A DNA stretch of 64,000 bases, taken from the NCBI RefSeq assembly GCF_023516435.1, contig NZ_CP097332.1, positions 3,782,001 to 3,846,000 on the forward strand, read 5' to 3'. The stretch is from Jatrophihabitans telluris (lineage in GTDB: Bacteria; Actinomycetota; Actinomycetes; Mycobacteriales; Jatrophihabitantaceae). Made by a program: the position numbers and the translations under genes. Positions 19,002 through 28,879 of the stretch are shown here, piece after piece. Every line of letters begins with the position of its first letter. Positions within the stretch are counted from its first letter, which is position 1. Below the pieces are notes generated by a model. It worked only from the letters and a program-made list of their open reading frames with translations, made no database searches and was not told the origin of the DNA.

Positions 19002-19660
19002 CAGCTCGTCCCCCTGCCGTCCTGCGCCGCGACCAGTCGCGCTTTGATCCGCGCGGTCGCCGCCGCCGGGTCGGCAGCCTCGGTGATGGCGCGTACGACC
19101 ACCACCCGGGTGGCACCGGCCTGCAGCACCTCGTCCAGAGTCGACTCGTCCACACCGCCGATACCGAACCATGGACGCGAGGGCTGGTCTGCCGCCAGCT
19201 TGCGAACGGGATCCAGGCTGGTGTGCGGCCGGCCCGCTTTGGTGGGCGTAGGCCAGATCGGGCCCAGGCAGAAGTAGTCCAGGTCGGGATCGAGCGCCGC
19301 CTCACTGGCCTGGTCCAGGCTGTGGCTGGACCGTCCGAGGATCACGTCCGGTCCGAGGATGCGGCGAGCCACGGCGGGCAGCAGATCCCGCTGCCCCAGA
19401 TGCAGCACGTCAGCGCCCGCGGCGAGCGCGAGATCGGCCCGGTCGTTGACCGCCAGCAACGCACCGTGCCGCTCACAGGCGGCCCGGAACACCTCCAGCA
19501 ACGCCAGTTCGTCGGCGGCCTCGAGGTTCTTCTCGCGCAGCTGGACGATATCGACGCCCGCGCCCAGCACCTCGTCGAGAAACTCGGGCAGGTCGTCCTC
19601 GGCGCTGCGGGAGCCCACGCACAGGTACAGCAGAGCGCGGTCGAGAGCTTCGTTACCCAT
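19001..19660 (-). CDS. thiE: Thiamine-phosphate synthase
   Basis: ThiE joins HMP pyrophosphate and the thiazole phosphate to thiamine phosphate. The 219-aa protein shows [50 protein letters not shown] and FGIGGV, all TIM-barrel landmarks of the family. I prefer the ATG at 19660; a TTG at 19672 would add four residues. It is the first gene of the thiE-gpgS-folP2-like-extradiol operon and diverges from thiO-thiS-thiG. Confidence 0.93.
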   Translation of the reverse strand: MGNEALDRALLYLCVGSRSAEDDLPEFLDEVLGAGVDIVQLREKNLEAADELALLEVFRAACERHGALLAVNDRADLALAAGADVLHLGQRDLLPAVARRILGPDVILGRSSHSLDQASEAALDPDLDYFCLGPIWPTPTKAGRPHTSLDPVRKLAADQPSRPWFGIGGVDESTLDEVLQAGATRVVVVRAITEAADPAAATARIKARLVAAQDGRGTS

Positions 19661-19821
19661 CGGATCATCCAATCACCCCGCTCGCGATGCCGCCGCCCAC
19701 CGCCACCCACCGCCGGGCGACCTGGCGCGACGGGTCCGGTGGACGGCGGCGCACGAGGCCGCGATCCGGGAACTGTTTACCGAAAGTTCATCGCTGCGGC
19801 GCCGTCGGTACCCTCGGATCC
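19661..19821. promoter_or_regulatory. Divergent promoter region thiE / thiO
   Basis: This 160-bp region separates the two divergent thiamine units. I looked for a TPP riboswitch here (CTGAGA and ACCTG-type motifs) and saw none on either strand, unlike the region at 24.7 kb. Confidence 0.4.
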
Positions 19822-20981
19822 GTGACCCACCCGCCCCGGATCCTCGTTGTGGGTGGCGGCGTCATCGGGCTGGCGGTCGCCTTCAGGCTCGCCGGACGAG
19901 CCCGGGTCACGCTGATCGACACGAGCGGCACACGCGGCGCCACCTGGGCGGCGGCGGGGATGCTGGCTCCGGTCAGCGAGGCGGTCTTCGGCGAACACGA
20001 ACTCACCCGGTTGAACCTGCGGGCGGTGGCCGAATTCGTCGACTTCGCCGCTGAGTTGGCCCTGCGGACGGGTCGGCCGGTCGAGCTACGTCACGAGGGG
20101 ACCCTCGCCGTCGCGTTCGACAACGACGATCGAGCCGCGTTGAGCCGGCTGACCGAATACCGCGACTCCCTCGGCTTGGCCACCGAACAGCTGAACTCCC
20201 GCCAGGCCCGTTCGCTGGAGCCGTACCTGGCTCGCGAGGTGCGATCTGGGGTCTACACCGCCGACGACCTGTCGGTCGACAACCGCCAGTACACCGAGGT
20301 GCTGCACGACGCGGCCCGGGCAGCGGGCGTCGAGTTCCGTCGCGGGTCGGTGTCGGGACTGCGCCGCGATTCCTCCGACGGGGCAACGGTCACCGGCGCC
20401 GTGGTGGCCGGCGGGGACGGGGCGGCAGAAAGCGTGGTGCTCGATGCCGAGGAGGTGGTGCTCTGCACGGGCGCAGCGACCCGGGAGCTGGCCGACCTGC
20501 CCATCGAGCCGGTGAAGGGCCAGATCCTGCGGCTGCAGATACCGCGGCAGCTCGCCGCGAGCGGTCCGATCCTGACCCGAACCGTGCGGGGACTGGTGCG
20601 TGGCAGCGAGGTCTACCTGGTGCCGCGGCGTTCCGGGGAGATCGTCGTGGGCGCCACCTCCGAACAGCGCGGCTTCGACACCACGGTCACCGCCGGCGGC
20701 GTGTACGAGCTGCTGCGCAATGCCTATGAGCTCCTGCCGGTGAGTTCGGAATTCGAGTTCGTCGAGGCGCGGGCCGGATCCCGCCCTGGTACGCCGGACA
20801 ACGGCCCGATCGTCGGACGGCTCGGCCCCGGATTGCTCGTGGCCAGCGGGCACTACCGCAACGGCATCCTGCTGTCGGCGGCAACCGCGAACGCCGTGGG
20901 GGCACTCGTCGTGGGCGGCGTCGCGTCGGCAGAATGGACACCGTTCGGTCCGCAGCGGTTCCTCTCGCAGAAGGAAGCATC

Positions 20982-20991
<10 letters not shown>
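19822..20991 (+). CDS. thiO: Glycine oxidase ThiO
   Basis: ThiO (389 aa) oxidises glycine to the imine needed for the thiazole ring of thiamine. The DAO-family FAD motif RILVVGGGVIGLAVAFRLAG is at the N terminus, and TWAAAGMLAPVSEA, VELRHEGTLAVAF, PVKGQILRL and the C-terminal ASGHYRNGILLSAATA follow. The GTG at 19822 is chosen because the FAD motif begins six residues later; the upstream extension has non-coding composition. It overlaps thiS by 10 bp. Confidence 0.92.
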
Positions 20992-22011
<1,020 letters not shown>

Positions 22012-22024
22012 CCGTGCCGCCCCC

Positions 22025-22269
22025 CGTTGAGGTTGCCCTCGTTGCTGGCAAACCCCCGTTGAGGTTGCCCTCGTTGCTGGCAAACCCCGTTGAGGTTGCC
22101 CTCGTTGCTCGCAAACCCCGTTGAGGTTGCCCTCGTTGCTCGCAAACCCCCAGCAACGAGGGCAACCTCAACGGCTTGGAACCCGCAACGAGGGCAACCT
22201 CAACGGCTCGGAACCCGCAACGAGGGCAACCTCAACGGCTCGGAACCCGCAACGAGGGCAACCTCAACG
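22025..22269. repeat. Four reverse plus four forward copies of the 20-bp element (large inverted array)
   Basis: Reverse copies (CGTTGAGGTTGCCCTCGTTG) start at 22025, 22057, 22088 and 22119; forward copies (CAACGAGGGCAACCTCAACG) at 22154, 22186, 22218 and 22250. Spacing is 31-32 bp. The two halves face each other and fill the gap between convergent thiG and the oxidoreductase gene, so a transcript from either side could fold into long stem-loops and act as a terminator. Confidence 0.95.
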
Positions 22270-22277
22270 GCTCGGGA

Positions 22278-23054
22278 TCAGAGGGTGTCGCGCCAGGCGA
22301 CCCACTTCGCCAGGGTCGTGAAGTCGTAGTTCGGGCCGTCGAGGCCGACGGTGAACAGCCTGGCACCGGCCTCGAGCAGGGCAGGTCCGACCTCGCCCGG
22401 ATCACCGGCCGGGGTTCCCACCGATATCTCGATCTCAGACGGGTCCCGGCCGAGATCGCCACAGTGACCGGCCAGCACTCCGAGCTTGCGCTTGAGGGTG
22501 TCCAGGTCGGAGAACGAGTGCCAGATGTCGGCGTGCCGGGCCACGAACTTCAGGGTCTTCTTCTCCCCTCCGCCACCGATCAGGACCGGGATCTTGCGGG
22601 TGGGCGCCGGGTTGAGCTTGGCCCAACGCGACTCGATCCGGGGCAGGGCCAGGCCCAGTTCGTCCAGCCGCCCGCCGGCAGTACCGAACTCGTAGCCGTA
22701 CTCGTCGTAGTCGCGTTCGAACCAGCCCGAACCGATACCGAGAATCAGTCGGCCCTCGGACATGTGGTCCACCGTACGAGCCATGTCGGCGAGCAGTTCA
22801 GGGTTGCGATAGGAGTTGCAGGTGACCAGCGCACCGATCTCGATGCGGGTGGTCTGCTCGGCCCACGCGCCCAGCATCGTCCAGCATTCGAAATGCTGGC
22901 CGTCGGGCTCACCGTAGAGCGGGTAGAAATGGTCCCAGTTGAAGGCCACGTCGACCCCGAGGTCCTCGGCTCGGCGGACCGCGTCCCGGATGGCCGGGTA
23001 GTCAGCGTGCTGCGGCTGGAGTTGGACACCGATACGAACGGGAAAAGTCGTCAC
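22278..23054 (-). CDS. LLM-class F420-dependent oxidoreductase
   Basis: A 258-aa luciferase-like TIM-barrel protein. It starts RIGVQLQPQHADY, with the typical GVDVAFNWDHFYPLYGEPDG, QTTRIEIGALVTCNSYRNP, LGIGSGWFERDYDEYG and PVLIGGGGEKKTLKFVARHADIWH. These fit the actinobacterial TIGR03560/F420 subgroup. The substrate cannot be read. The GTG at 23054 begins VTTFPVRIG; a 9-residue longer frame exists. The gene ends against the inverted repeat array. Confidence 0.85.
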   Translation of the reverse strand: MTTFPVRIGVQLQPQHADYPAIRDAVRRAEDLGVDVAFNWDHFYPLYGEPDGQHFECWTMLGAWAEQTTRIEIGALVTCNSYRNPELLADMARTVDHMSEGRLILGIGSGWFERDYDEYGYEFGTAGGRLDELGLALPRIESRWAKLNPAPTRKIPVLIGGGGEKKTLKFVARHADIWHSFSDLDTLKRKLGVLAGHCGDLGRDPSEIEISVGTPAGDPGEVGPALLEAGARLFTVGLDGPNYDFTTLAKWVAWRDTL

Positions 23055-23169
23055 AACTCGCACGCTAGCGCACAAGGGCACACAGCCGTCAGCCCTGCCG
23101 GCTCAAGTCGGTCGACAGCCCGCAAGCCGGTCGACAGCCCGCAGTCGGGCCGTCAGCCCCCGCGCCGGC

Positions 23170-24669
23170 TCAACCGCCGGCGCCACCAACCGTGCCCCCG
23201 TCAGCACTCGCACCGGTCGCGGCCGGAACGGGGCCCCGAGGTCCTGCCGGAGCGGCGAACGGCAGCGCGAGCAACAGCGCAACCGCGAACGACGTGATGG
23301 ACGCCGACAGCCAGGGATGCCCGATCGTGTGCAGGTCCCGTCCGATCCTCGACCAGAACGGCGCCCAGTGCCCCAGCGAACCGGGGTTGACGACCTGGTA
23401 GGTCACAAACCCCACCAGCCAGGCGACGAGCAGCGTGGGCCGGGTCGGAGCCTGCTCGGAGACGTCCCACTCCCACACCGAAGCGCCCCCGGCCGAACCA
23501 GCCCGGCGCGCGTCGCCCCGAGCCGAGCCTCGCCACCAGGCCGCGATCAGCACCCCGGACATCGGGATGAACACCGCCCCGATCAGATAGAGGAAGTTGT
23601 AGTAGTTGGCCAGGCTGACCTTGAGCGCGGCGAGCGTCATGAGCGCGCCGATCCCGACCGAGAGCACGCGCCGATCCCAGGTCGGCCGGAGGTTCTGGAT
23701 CGACAGGGCGGTCGAGTAGGTGTTGGCGAAGCTCTGATCGGTCTCCCGCAGGACCAGCACGGCCAGCGCGACCGTACCCAGCGGCAGACCCAGGTAGAAG
23801 CTGAAGATGTCGGCACCGTCGGCCAGCTCGACGAGGGCGATCAGCCCGACGAGGTAACAGAGAACCTGCGTCACGCCGTAGCCCACGAAGCCACCGAGGA
23901 AGGCCGCCCGCTCCGTCCGGGAATGGCGCGAGTAGTCCGCGCCCAGCGGGACCCACGAGATGCTCACGGCGATCACCGCGTCGACTCCCAGCCAGAATCC
24001 GCCCCAGGTCGAGTGGGCGACGGCCGGAATGTGCCTACGCAGCAGCCCTATCGCCAACACGACGATCGCCAGCACGACCAGGGCGGTGACGTACTTGCGG
24101 ATGACCCGGATCGCCCCGAGCGGCCGGATCGTGAGTCCGGTCGTGATGACTCCGGCGACGAGCACACACAGCCAGCGGGGCAGATGATCATGCGTCACCG
24201 CCTTGAGGCTCTCGGCGATCAGGATGATCTCCACCGTGCCCCAGCCGAGGTTCTGGACGATGTTCAGTACGGTCGGCAGGTAGGACGCCTTGGCACCGAA
24301 GAGTCCTCGCAGCAGGACCATTGCCGGGGCGCCGGTCCGCGCACCCAGCACGAGCGAAACCCCCAGCACGGCGCCACCCAGCGCGCTGGCCACGACGAGT
24401 GCGAGGACGCTGGCCCAGAACGGCAGCGGCCGTCCGTCGGGCAGCGCGTACATGACCGTGCTCGCCGTGGTCAGCCCGAACAGGCTCACCCCGAGATTGC
24501 CCCAGAACCCGAACTGGTCGAGCAGCCCGAGGGTGCGGGGCGCCCGTTCGCGCAGGGTGTTGGGCGCCTCGGCATGCTCGGTCACGACGTCGTCGTGCAG
24601 GGCCGGCGGAGCTGGGCGATCCGCGGAGCGGGAGCCGGGACGTTGCGATACAGCGGACACCGCTGTCAC
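23170..24669 (-). CDS. NCS1-family permease, CytX-like, under TPP riboswitch control
   Basis: This 499-aa protein has about 12 membrane helices in the nucleobase:cation symporter-1 layout (FGFWGNLGVSLFGLTTASTV, GWGTVEIILIAESL, AVSISWVPLGADYSRHSR). A TPP riboswitch directly before its start shows that it belongs to thiamine supply. CytX-type members are thought to import the pyrimidine moiety (HMP). The real start is the GTG at 24669 just after the riboswitch; the frame upstream runs through the aptamer. The C terminus is Ala/Gly/Pro-rich. Confidence 0.85.
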   Translation of the reverse strand: MTAVSAVSQRPGSRSADRPAPPALHDDVVTEHAEAPNTLRERAPRTLGLLDQFGFWGNLGVSLFGLTTASTVMYALPDGRPLPFWASVLALVVASALGGAVLGVSLVLGARTGAPAMVLLRGLFGAKASYLPTVLNIVQNLGWGTVEIILIAESLKAVTHDHLPRWLCVLVAGVITTGLTIRPLGAIRVIRKYVTALVVLAIVVLAIGLLRRHIPAVAHSTWGGFWLGVDAVIAVSISWVPLGADYSRHSRTERAAFLGGFVGYGVTQVLCYLVGLIALVELADGADIFSFYLGLPLGTVALAVLVLRETDQSFANTYSTALSIQNLRPTWDRRVLSVGIGALMTLAALKVSLANYYNFLYLIGAVFIPMSGVLIAAWWRGSARGDARRAGSAGGASVWEWDVSEQAPTRPTLLVAWLVGFVTYQVVNPGSLGHWAPFWSRIGRDLHTIGHPWLSASITSFAVALLLALPFAAPAGPRGPVPAATGASADGGTVGGAGG

Positions 24670-24670
24670 C

Positions 24671-24766
24671 TCTTCCTTCGCCGGTACTAACCGGAGCAGG
24701 TTCTGCGGTCGGCCAGTCAAAGAAACTGGTGGCCCTCTCAGCCCGAATTGCACGGGCTCCCGCGGG
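24671..24766 (-). ncRNA. TPP (THI-box) riboswitch
   Basis: Read on the minus strand: GGGAGCCCGTGCAATTCGGG, then CTGAGAGGG (the P2/P3 signature), a variable hairpin (CCAGTTTCTTTGACTGG), GACCGCAGAACCTGCTCCGG, TTAGTACCGGCGAAGGAAG. All conserved TPP-aptamer blocks are in order. The 3' end GGAAGAGG is also the ribosome site of the permease (GTG at 24669), which argues for translational control. No copy is present before thiE/thiO or thiD. Confidence 0.93.
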
Positions 24767-24793
24767 ACAGGCCGAGCTTAGTACGCTCGCCCG

Positions 24794-25624
24794 GTGTCTT
24801 CCACCGCGGCGGCTGCCGCCCTGCCCGCCCGTGCGCTGACCATCGCCTCCTCCGATTCCGGCGGTGGGGCCGGCATCCAGGCGGACCTGAAGGCGTTCGC
24901 CCGCTGCGGGGTGCACGGCATGTCGGTCATCGTCGCCCTGACCGCGCAGAACACCACCGGCGTCAGCGCCATCCACGAATGCCCGCCCCGGTTCGTGGCC
25001 GATCAGCTCGAGGCGGTCCTGACCGACCTGCCGCCGGCGGCGATCAAGACTGGCATGCTGTTGTCCGCCCCGATCATCACCACGGTGGCGAACCACCTTG
25101 CCGGAAAGGGGATTCCGCTGGTCATCGATCCGGTCATGGTGGCCTCGTCGGGGTCGCGGCTGCTGCGTGAGGACGCGGTCGCCGCGCTGATCGAGGAACT
25201 CTTCCCGCTCGCGACGGTCATCACACCGAACCTGATGGAGGCCCAGGCGCTCACCGGACTGGGCACCGAGAACCGCGCGGAGATCGCCGAGGCGCTCGTC
25301 GCCCTGGGCGCCCCGGCAGCCCTGGTCACGGGAGGCCACGGCATCGACCCGATCGACCACCTGTACGACGGTCGCGCCCATCTGGAGATGCCGGTGACGC
25401 GCTACCCGCTGGCCGCGACCCACGGCGCCGGTTGCACCCATTCGGCGACGCTGGCGGCGTGCCTGGCGCGCGGGATGGATCTGGCCGGCGCGGCGCGGAC
25501 CGCCGGCACCGTGGCCTCGGAGGCGGTGCGCTGCGGCCTGGTCGGTCTCGGTGCGGGCGACGGCCCGGTCGACGCGCTGGACGTCCGGCGGCTGTCCCCG
25601 CCTACGCTCACCGACCGGCACTGA
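24794..25624 (+). CDS. thiD: Hydroxymethylpyrimidine/phosphomethylpyrimidine kinase
   Basis: ThiD (276 aa) phosphorylates HMP and HMP-P for thiamine synthesis. Ribokinase-fold marks are [48 protein letters not shown] and the anion-hole [14 protein letters not shown]. Start is GTG. It diverges from the riboswitch-controlled permease, so the two thiamine-precursor genes share one intergenic region. Confidence 0.93.
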   Translation: MSSTAAAAALPARALTIASSDSGGGAGIQADLKAFARCGVHGMSVIVALTAQNTTGVSAIHECPPRFVADQLEAVLTDLPPAAIKTGMLLSAPIITTVANHLAGKGIPLVIDPVMVASSGSRLLREDAVAALIEELFPLATVITPNLMEAQALTGLGTENRAEIAEALVALGAPAALVTGGHGIDPIDHLYDGRAHLEMPVTRYPLAATHGAGCTHSATLAACLARGMDLAGAARTAGTVASEAVRCGLVGLGAGDGPVDALDVRRLSPPTLTDRH

Positions 25625-25664
25625 CCGCGTCGGGGCGAGTCACGGTCGGGGCGCCAGGATCGCC

Positions 25665-26606
25665 TCAGCCAGCCGATGCCGCCGCGCTCAGCGCCGGGTA
25701 GGCCGCCCCGACCAACGCCGCGCGCTCGGCGTCGGCGGCCAGCACGATCGCCAGCCCTGGCGCCGCCGCCGACAACCCGATCCGGAAAGGCTTTTCGAAC
25801 AGCTCGAACGCCCGGCTGATCGATCCACCCAGCACGAGTTGCTCGGCTCCGAAGCGCGCCAGCACCGGTCCGAGGATCTCGCCCAGCAGACGGAAGGAGC
25901 GATCGAGCACTGCCTGGGCCGGTCCCCGGCCTGCCCGGGCCGACTGCGCCATCTCGCGGACATCAGCGGCGGGATCGCCCCCCGCCTCGGCATAGTCACG
26001 AAGCAGGGCACGACGAGAAACCCAATCCTCCACCGGACGTCCGTCATGCGTGAGCAGGTGAACCTCACCGTGCGGCGGAACCTGTGGCCCCTCGTCGACG
26101 ATGGCCCCGTCGGCGAGGAAGGCCGAGCCGATCCCGGTGCCGAGGGTGATGCCGACGACCCGGTCCCGGCCGCGGGCGGCCCCGGCCAGCCATTCGCCGA
26201 CGAGGAATGCGCTGGCATCGTTGATGAAACCGATCGACCCCGGCTGCGGACGAATACTCTCCAGGAGCGCCGTCCGCAGGTTCACCCCGTTCAGGCTCTC
26301 GAACTTGGCCACGCCGGCGAACCGACCGATGCCCGCGAGATAGTCGAACGGTCCCGGCATCGCCACGCCCCAGCACGCACCCGCCGGCGCCTGCAGTGCC
26401 GACGCCGCCGCAACGAACTCGCCGATCAGGGTTGATGAATCCGCTGTGGCGTCGAGCGAGCGCCGACGCACTCCGGACGGTTGCCAGCCGGTGGGGTCGA
26501 TCCAGGCCGTGGTCACGTGCGTCCCGCCGACCTCCAGAATCGGGACCGCGCGAACGGCGGGGACGGCGGGGACGGCGGGGACGGCGGGGACGGCGGGGAC
26601 GATCAT
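25665..26606 (-). CDS. ROK-family sugar kinase
   Basis: A 313-aa kinase of the ROK/hexokinase fold: phosphate-binding LEVGGTHVTTAW at the N terminus (usual form DIGGT, here EVGGT), GVAMPGPFD, FINDASAFLVGEW, the ATP-binding GITLGTGIGSAFLADG and VLGGSISRAFELF. The HxCxC zinc motif of many ROK proteins is not evident. The first residues are a repeated VPA run encoded by 9-bp repeats. The ATG overlaps the mycothione reductase stop (ATGA). The sugar is unknown. Confidence 0.78.
   Translation of the reverse strand: MIVPAVPAVPAVPAVPAVRAVPILEVGGTHVTTAWIDPTGWQPSGVRRRSLDATADSSTLIGEFVAAASALQAPAGACWGVAMPGPFDYLAGIGRFAGVAKFESLNGVNLRTALLESIRPQPGSIGFINDASAFLVGEWLAGAARGRDRVVGITLGTGIGSAFLADGAIVDEGPQVPPHGEVHLLTHDGRPVEDWVSRRALLRDYAEAGGDPAADVREMAQSARAGRGPAQAVLDRSFRLLGEILGPVLARFGAEQLVLGGSISRAFELFEKPFRIGLSAAAPGLAIVLAADAERAALVGAAYPALSAAASAG
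26554..26598. repeat. Five-unit 9-bp tandem repeat in the ROK kinase N terminus
   Basis: Five exact copies of ACGGCGGGG (plus strand), read as Val-Pro-Ala on the minus strand right after the start codon. The unit is a multiple of three, so slippage changes length but not frame. Confidence 0.9.
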
Positions 26607-27973
26607 GAAAGTCCCAGTTTCAGCAGGGCATTCTCCACGACCTCCATCAGCGCGGGGTGGATCCAGTACTGGCCTCGGGCCACGTCGGTCACCCGCTGAC
26701 CGAAGGACATCGCCTGGATCAACGGCTGGATGAGGTTCGAGGCCTGGTAGCCCATCAGGTGCGCGCCGAGCAGCAGACCCGTGTTCGGGTCCGCGATGAG
26801 CTTGCACAGGCCGAGGGTGTCCTCCATCGCCCAGCCGTAGGCGGTGCCGGAGTAATGCTGGGTCGCGCTGACGTAGTCCAGGCCCAGTTCCACGACCTCC
26901 TCCTCCGTCAGGCCGACCGTTGCCAGTTGTGGATGGGTGAACACCGCGGCCGGCACGAAGCGGTGATCGAACGGGCGCAGGTCCTGCGGATGGGCCAGAT
27001 TGTGGGCGACGATGCGGGACTCGTGGTTGGCCACGTGCTTGAGCTGATGTTCGGAGGACACGTCACCCAGGCCGTAGACGCCGGGAACGCTCGTCCGGCC
27101 GTAGTCGTCGACGCGCAGTCGGGCATCGTCGAGCACGTCGATGCCCGCCGCGGCCAGGTCGAGGCCGGAGGTGTTGGGAACGCGCCCGGTCGCCACCAGC
27201 AGGACGTCGCCGTCGACCACCCCACCATCGGACAGGCGCAGGCTGATCTGGCCGCCCGTCGCGGTGACGTCCTCGATCTGCACCGAGAGCCGTACATCCC
27301 ATTGCTGGCCGGCGATCTTGGTGAAGGCCTCGGAGATCTCGGTGTCCAGATGCCGCAGCAGCGCCGATGACCGGGAGATGAGGGTGATCTCGCTGCCCAG
27401 GGCCGAGAACACGTGCGCGAACTCGGCCCCGATGTAGCCACCGCCGACGATGACCAGTCGGCGCGGCAGGTCTGGCAGGCGCATGATGGTGTCCGAGGTG
27501 TGAAAGGGCACGCCGGACTCGGCGATGACGTCGGGGATCATCGGATGCGCGCCGGTCGCGATCACGATCTGTTCGGCGGTCACGATCACATCGCCCTCAC
27601 CGGTGCTGACCTGCAGGCGCTTGGGCCCGATGAAGCGGGCGTGCCCGGTGAGCAACGTGACGTTGTCCGAGCGTTCGCGGTAGGTCTTGCCACCGGCCGA
27701 GATCGGGTCGATCCGATCGAAGATCCGGTCGCGGATGTCGGGCCAGCGGACGCCGGTCAGCTGCGAGTCGATCCCGTAGCGAGCGGATTCGGTGATCGTG
27801 GTCGCCACTTCAGCCGCGTAGACGAACATCTTCGTCGGGATGCAGCCGACGTTGAGGCACGTGCCACCGAAGGTGCCCTCCTCGATGATGACGACGCGCT
27901 TGCCGTCGAAATCCGGTGTCAGAACGCTGTTGCCGGAGCCGGTACCGATGATCGCCAGGTCGAAGTCCGCCAC
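26603..27973 (-). CDS. mtr: Mycothione reductase
   Basis: This 456-aa flavoprotein disulfide reductase keeps mycothiol reduced. It has the redox pair in GGTCLNVGCIPTKMFVYAAE, the same stretch as in mycobacterial Mtr, the second dinucleotide fold VIVGGGYIGAEFAHVFSALG, TGRVPNTSGLDL, GVYGLGDVSSEHQLKHVANH and the C-terminal catalytic His region YWIHPALMEVVENALL. Length equals the family norm. It marks the organism as a mycothiol user. It overlaps the ROK kinase gene and diverges from the lipase-like gene by 22 bp. Confidence 0.9.
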   Translation of the reverse strand: MADFDLAIIGTGSGNSVLTPDFDGKRVVIIEEGTFGGTCLNVGCIPTKMFVYAAEVATTITESARYGIDSQLTGVRWPDIRDRIFDRIDPISAGGKTYRERSDNVTLLTGHARFIGPKRLQVSTGEGDVIVTAEQIVIATGAHPMIPDVIAESGVPFHTSDTIMRLPDLPRRLVIVGGGYIGAEFAHVFSALGSEITLISRSSALLRHLDTEISEAFTKIAGQQWDVRLSVQIEDVTATGGQISLRLSDGGVVDGDVLLVATGRVPNTSGLDLAAAGIDVLDDARLRVDDYGRTSVPGVYGLGDVSSEHQLKHVANHESRIVAHNLAHPQDLRPFDHRFVPAAVFTHPQLATVGLTEEEVVELGLDYVSATQHYSGTAYGWAMEDTLGLCKLIADPNTGLLLGAHLMGYQASNLIQPLIQAMSFGQRVTDVARGQYWIHPALMEVVENALLKLGLS

Positions 27974-27995
27974 CGCCTCAGCCTACTGGCGCATC

Positions 27996-28805
27996 ATGGA
28001 CGCCATGCTGTCCGCGCTCGCACCGGCCCGTCGCCGGCTGGTCCTGGTGCTGGGCGCCCTGATCGTCGTTGCGGTGCTGGCGGCCTCGGCGGCGCTGCTG
28101 GTGTCCCGCTCGCGGGGCGAGGCCGCGCCCGCACCGGTGAACCAACAGCGGGTCGGTCCGATCCTGCTCGTGCCGGGCTACGGCGGTTCCCGCACGGGTC
28201 TGTCGATCCTGGCCGCACGGCTGGCGAAGGACACCGGACGGACGGTCTCGGTGATGACCTTGCCCGGCAGCGGAACCGGTGACCTGCAGGCCCAGGCGGT
28301 GGCCCTCGGGGTGACGGCGAAGGCACTGCTGGCGCGCACCGGCGCCGGCAGCCTGGACGTCGTCGGCTATTCGGCCGGCGGCATCGTGGCCAGGCTCTGG
28401 GCCGACGCACACGGGGGATCCTCCATAGCGCGGCGGATAGTCACGTTGGGCGCGCCGCATCACGGCACCGAACTGGCCTCGCTCGGCTCGCTGTTCAGCT
28501 CGGCCTGCCCGGTGGCCTGTCAGCAGCTGACCCCGGACAGCCCCCTGCTGAGCGGTTTGAACGCCTCGCCGGTGCGAGCTTCGCCCAGCCTCGTCTCGAT
28601 CTGGAGCACCCGCGACGACGTGATCCTGCCGCCGACCTCCTCGCAGCTGGCCGGCGCCTTGGACGTGCAGGTCCAAGCCGTCTGCCCGGCCAGCCAGGTC
28701 ACGCACAGCGCGTTGCCCACCGACCCGGCGGTGCAGTCGCTGGTCGAGTCCGAACTGGCCGTGGGGGCACCGGTGCCACTCTCGGCGCTGCGGTGTACTG
28801 GCTGA
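27996..28805 (+). CDS. Membrane-anchored or secreted lipase-like alpha/beta hydrolase
   Basis: A 269-aa protein with an N-terminal hydrophobic segment (RLVLVLGALIVVAVLAASAALL, residues about 14-35) followed by an alpha/beta hydrolase core: VGPILLVPGYGGSRTG (oxyanion region), the nucleophile elbow DVVGYSAGGIVARLW (GYSAGG, Ser), TLGAPHHGTELAS and an Asp in STRDDVILP plus a His in QVTHSALPT to finish a triad. This layout is that of secreted actinobacterial triacylglycerol lipases and esterases. Start ATG at 27996 or 28005. Its 3' end lies in a 17-bp tandem repeat that carries the stop codon. Confidence 0.78.
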   Translation: MDAMLSALAPARRRLVLVLGALIVVAVLAASAALLVSRSRGEAAPAPVNQQRVGPILLVPGYGGSRTGLSILAARLAKDTGRTVSVMTLPGSGTGDLQAQAVALGVTAKALLARTGAGSLDVVGYSAGGIVARLWADAHGGSSIARRIVTLGAPHHGTELASLGSLFSSACPVACQQLTPDSPLLSGLNASPVRASPSLVSIWSTRDDVILPPTSSQLAGALDVQVQAVCPASQVTHSALPTDPAVQSLVESELAVGAPVPLSALRCTG

Positions 28806-28840
28806 AGCGGTGTACTGGCTGAAGCGGTGTACTGGCTGAA
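28790..28840. repeat. Three exact copies of a 17-bp tandem repeat at the lipase 3' end
   Basis: GCGGTGTACTGGCTGAA occurs three times without spacer. The first copy encodes the last residues and the TGA stop of the lipase-like gene; the other two follow the stop. Confidence 0.95.
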
Positions 28841-28854
28841 GCCCCTTTCCGGCC

Positions 28855-28877
28855 CGTGGTCAGACCGCCCGACCACG
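28855..28877. terminator. Hairpin terminator between convergent genes
   Basis: CGTGGTC and GACCACG form a 7-bp stem around a 9-nt loop between the lipase-like gene (plus) and the ABC permease gene (minus), 3 bp from the permease stop. No T-run is seen. Confidence 0.45.
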
Positions 28878-28879
28878 CG

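Noticed and set aside
19661-19821. Possible TPP riboswitch between thiE and thiO
   Set aside because: Neither strand has the CTGAGA and ACCTG blocks in order.
22025-22269. Regularly spaced repeats that could look like a CRISPR array
   Set aside because: The repeat is only 20 bp, the 12-bp spacers are nearly identical to each other, the orientation flips in the middle, and there are no cas genes.
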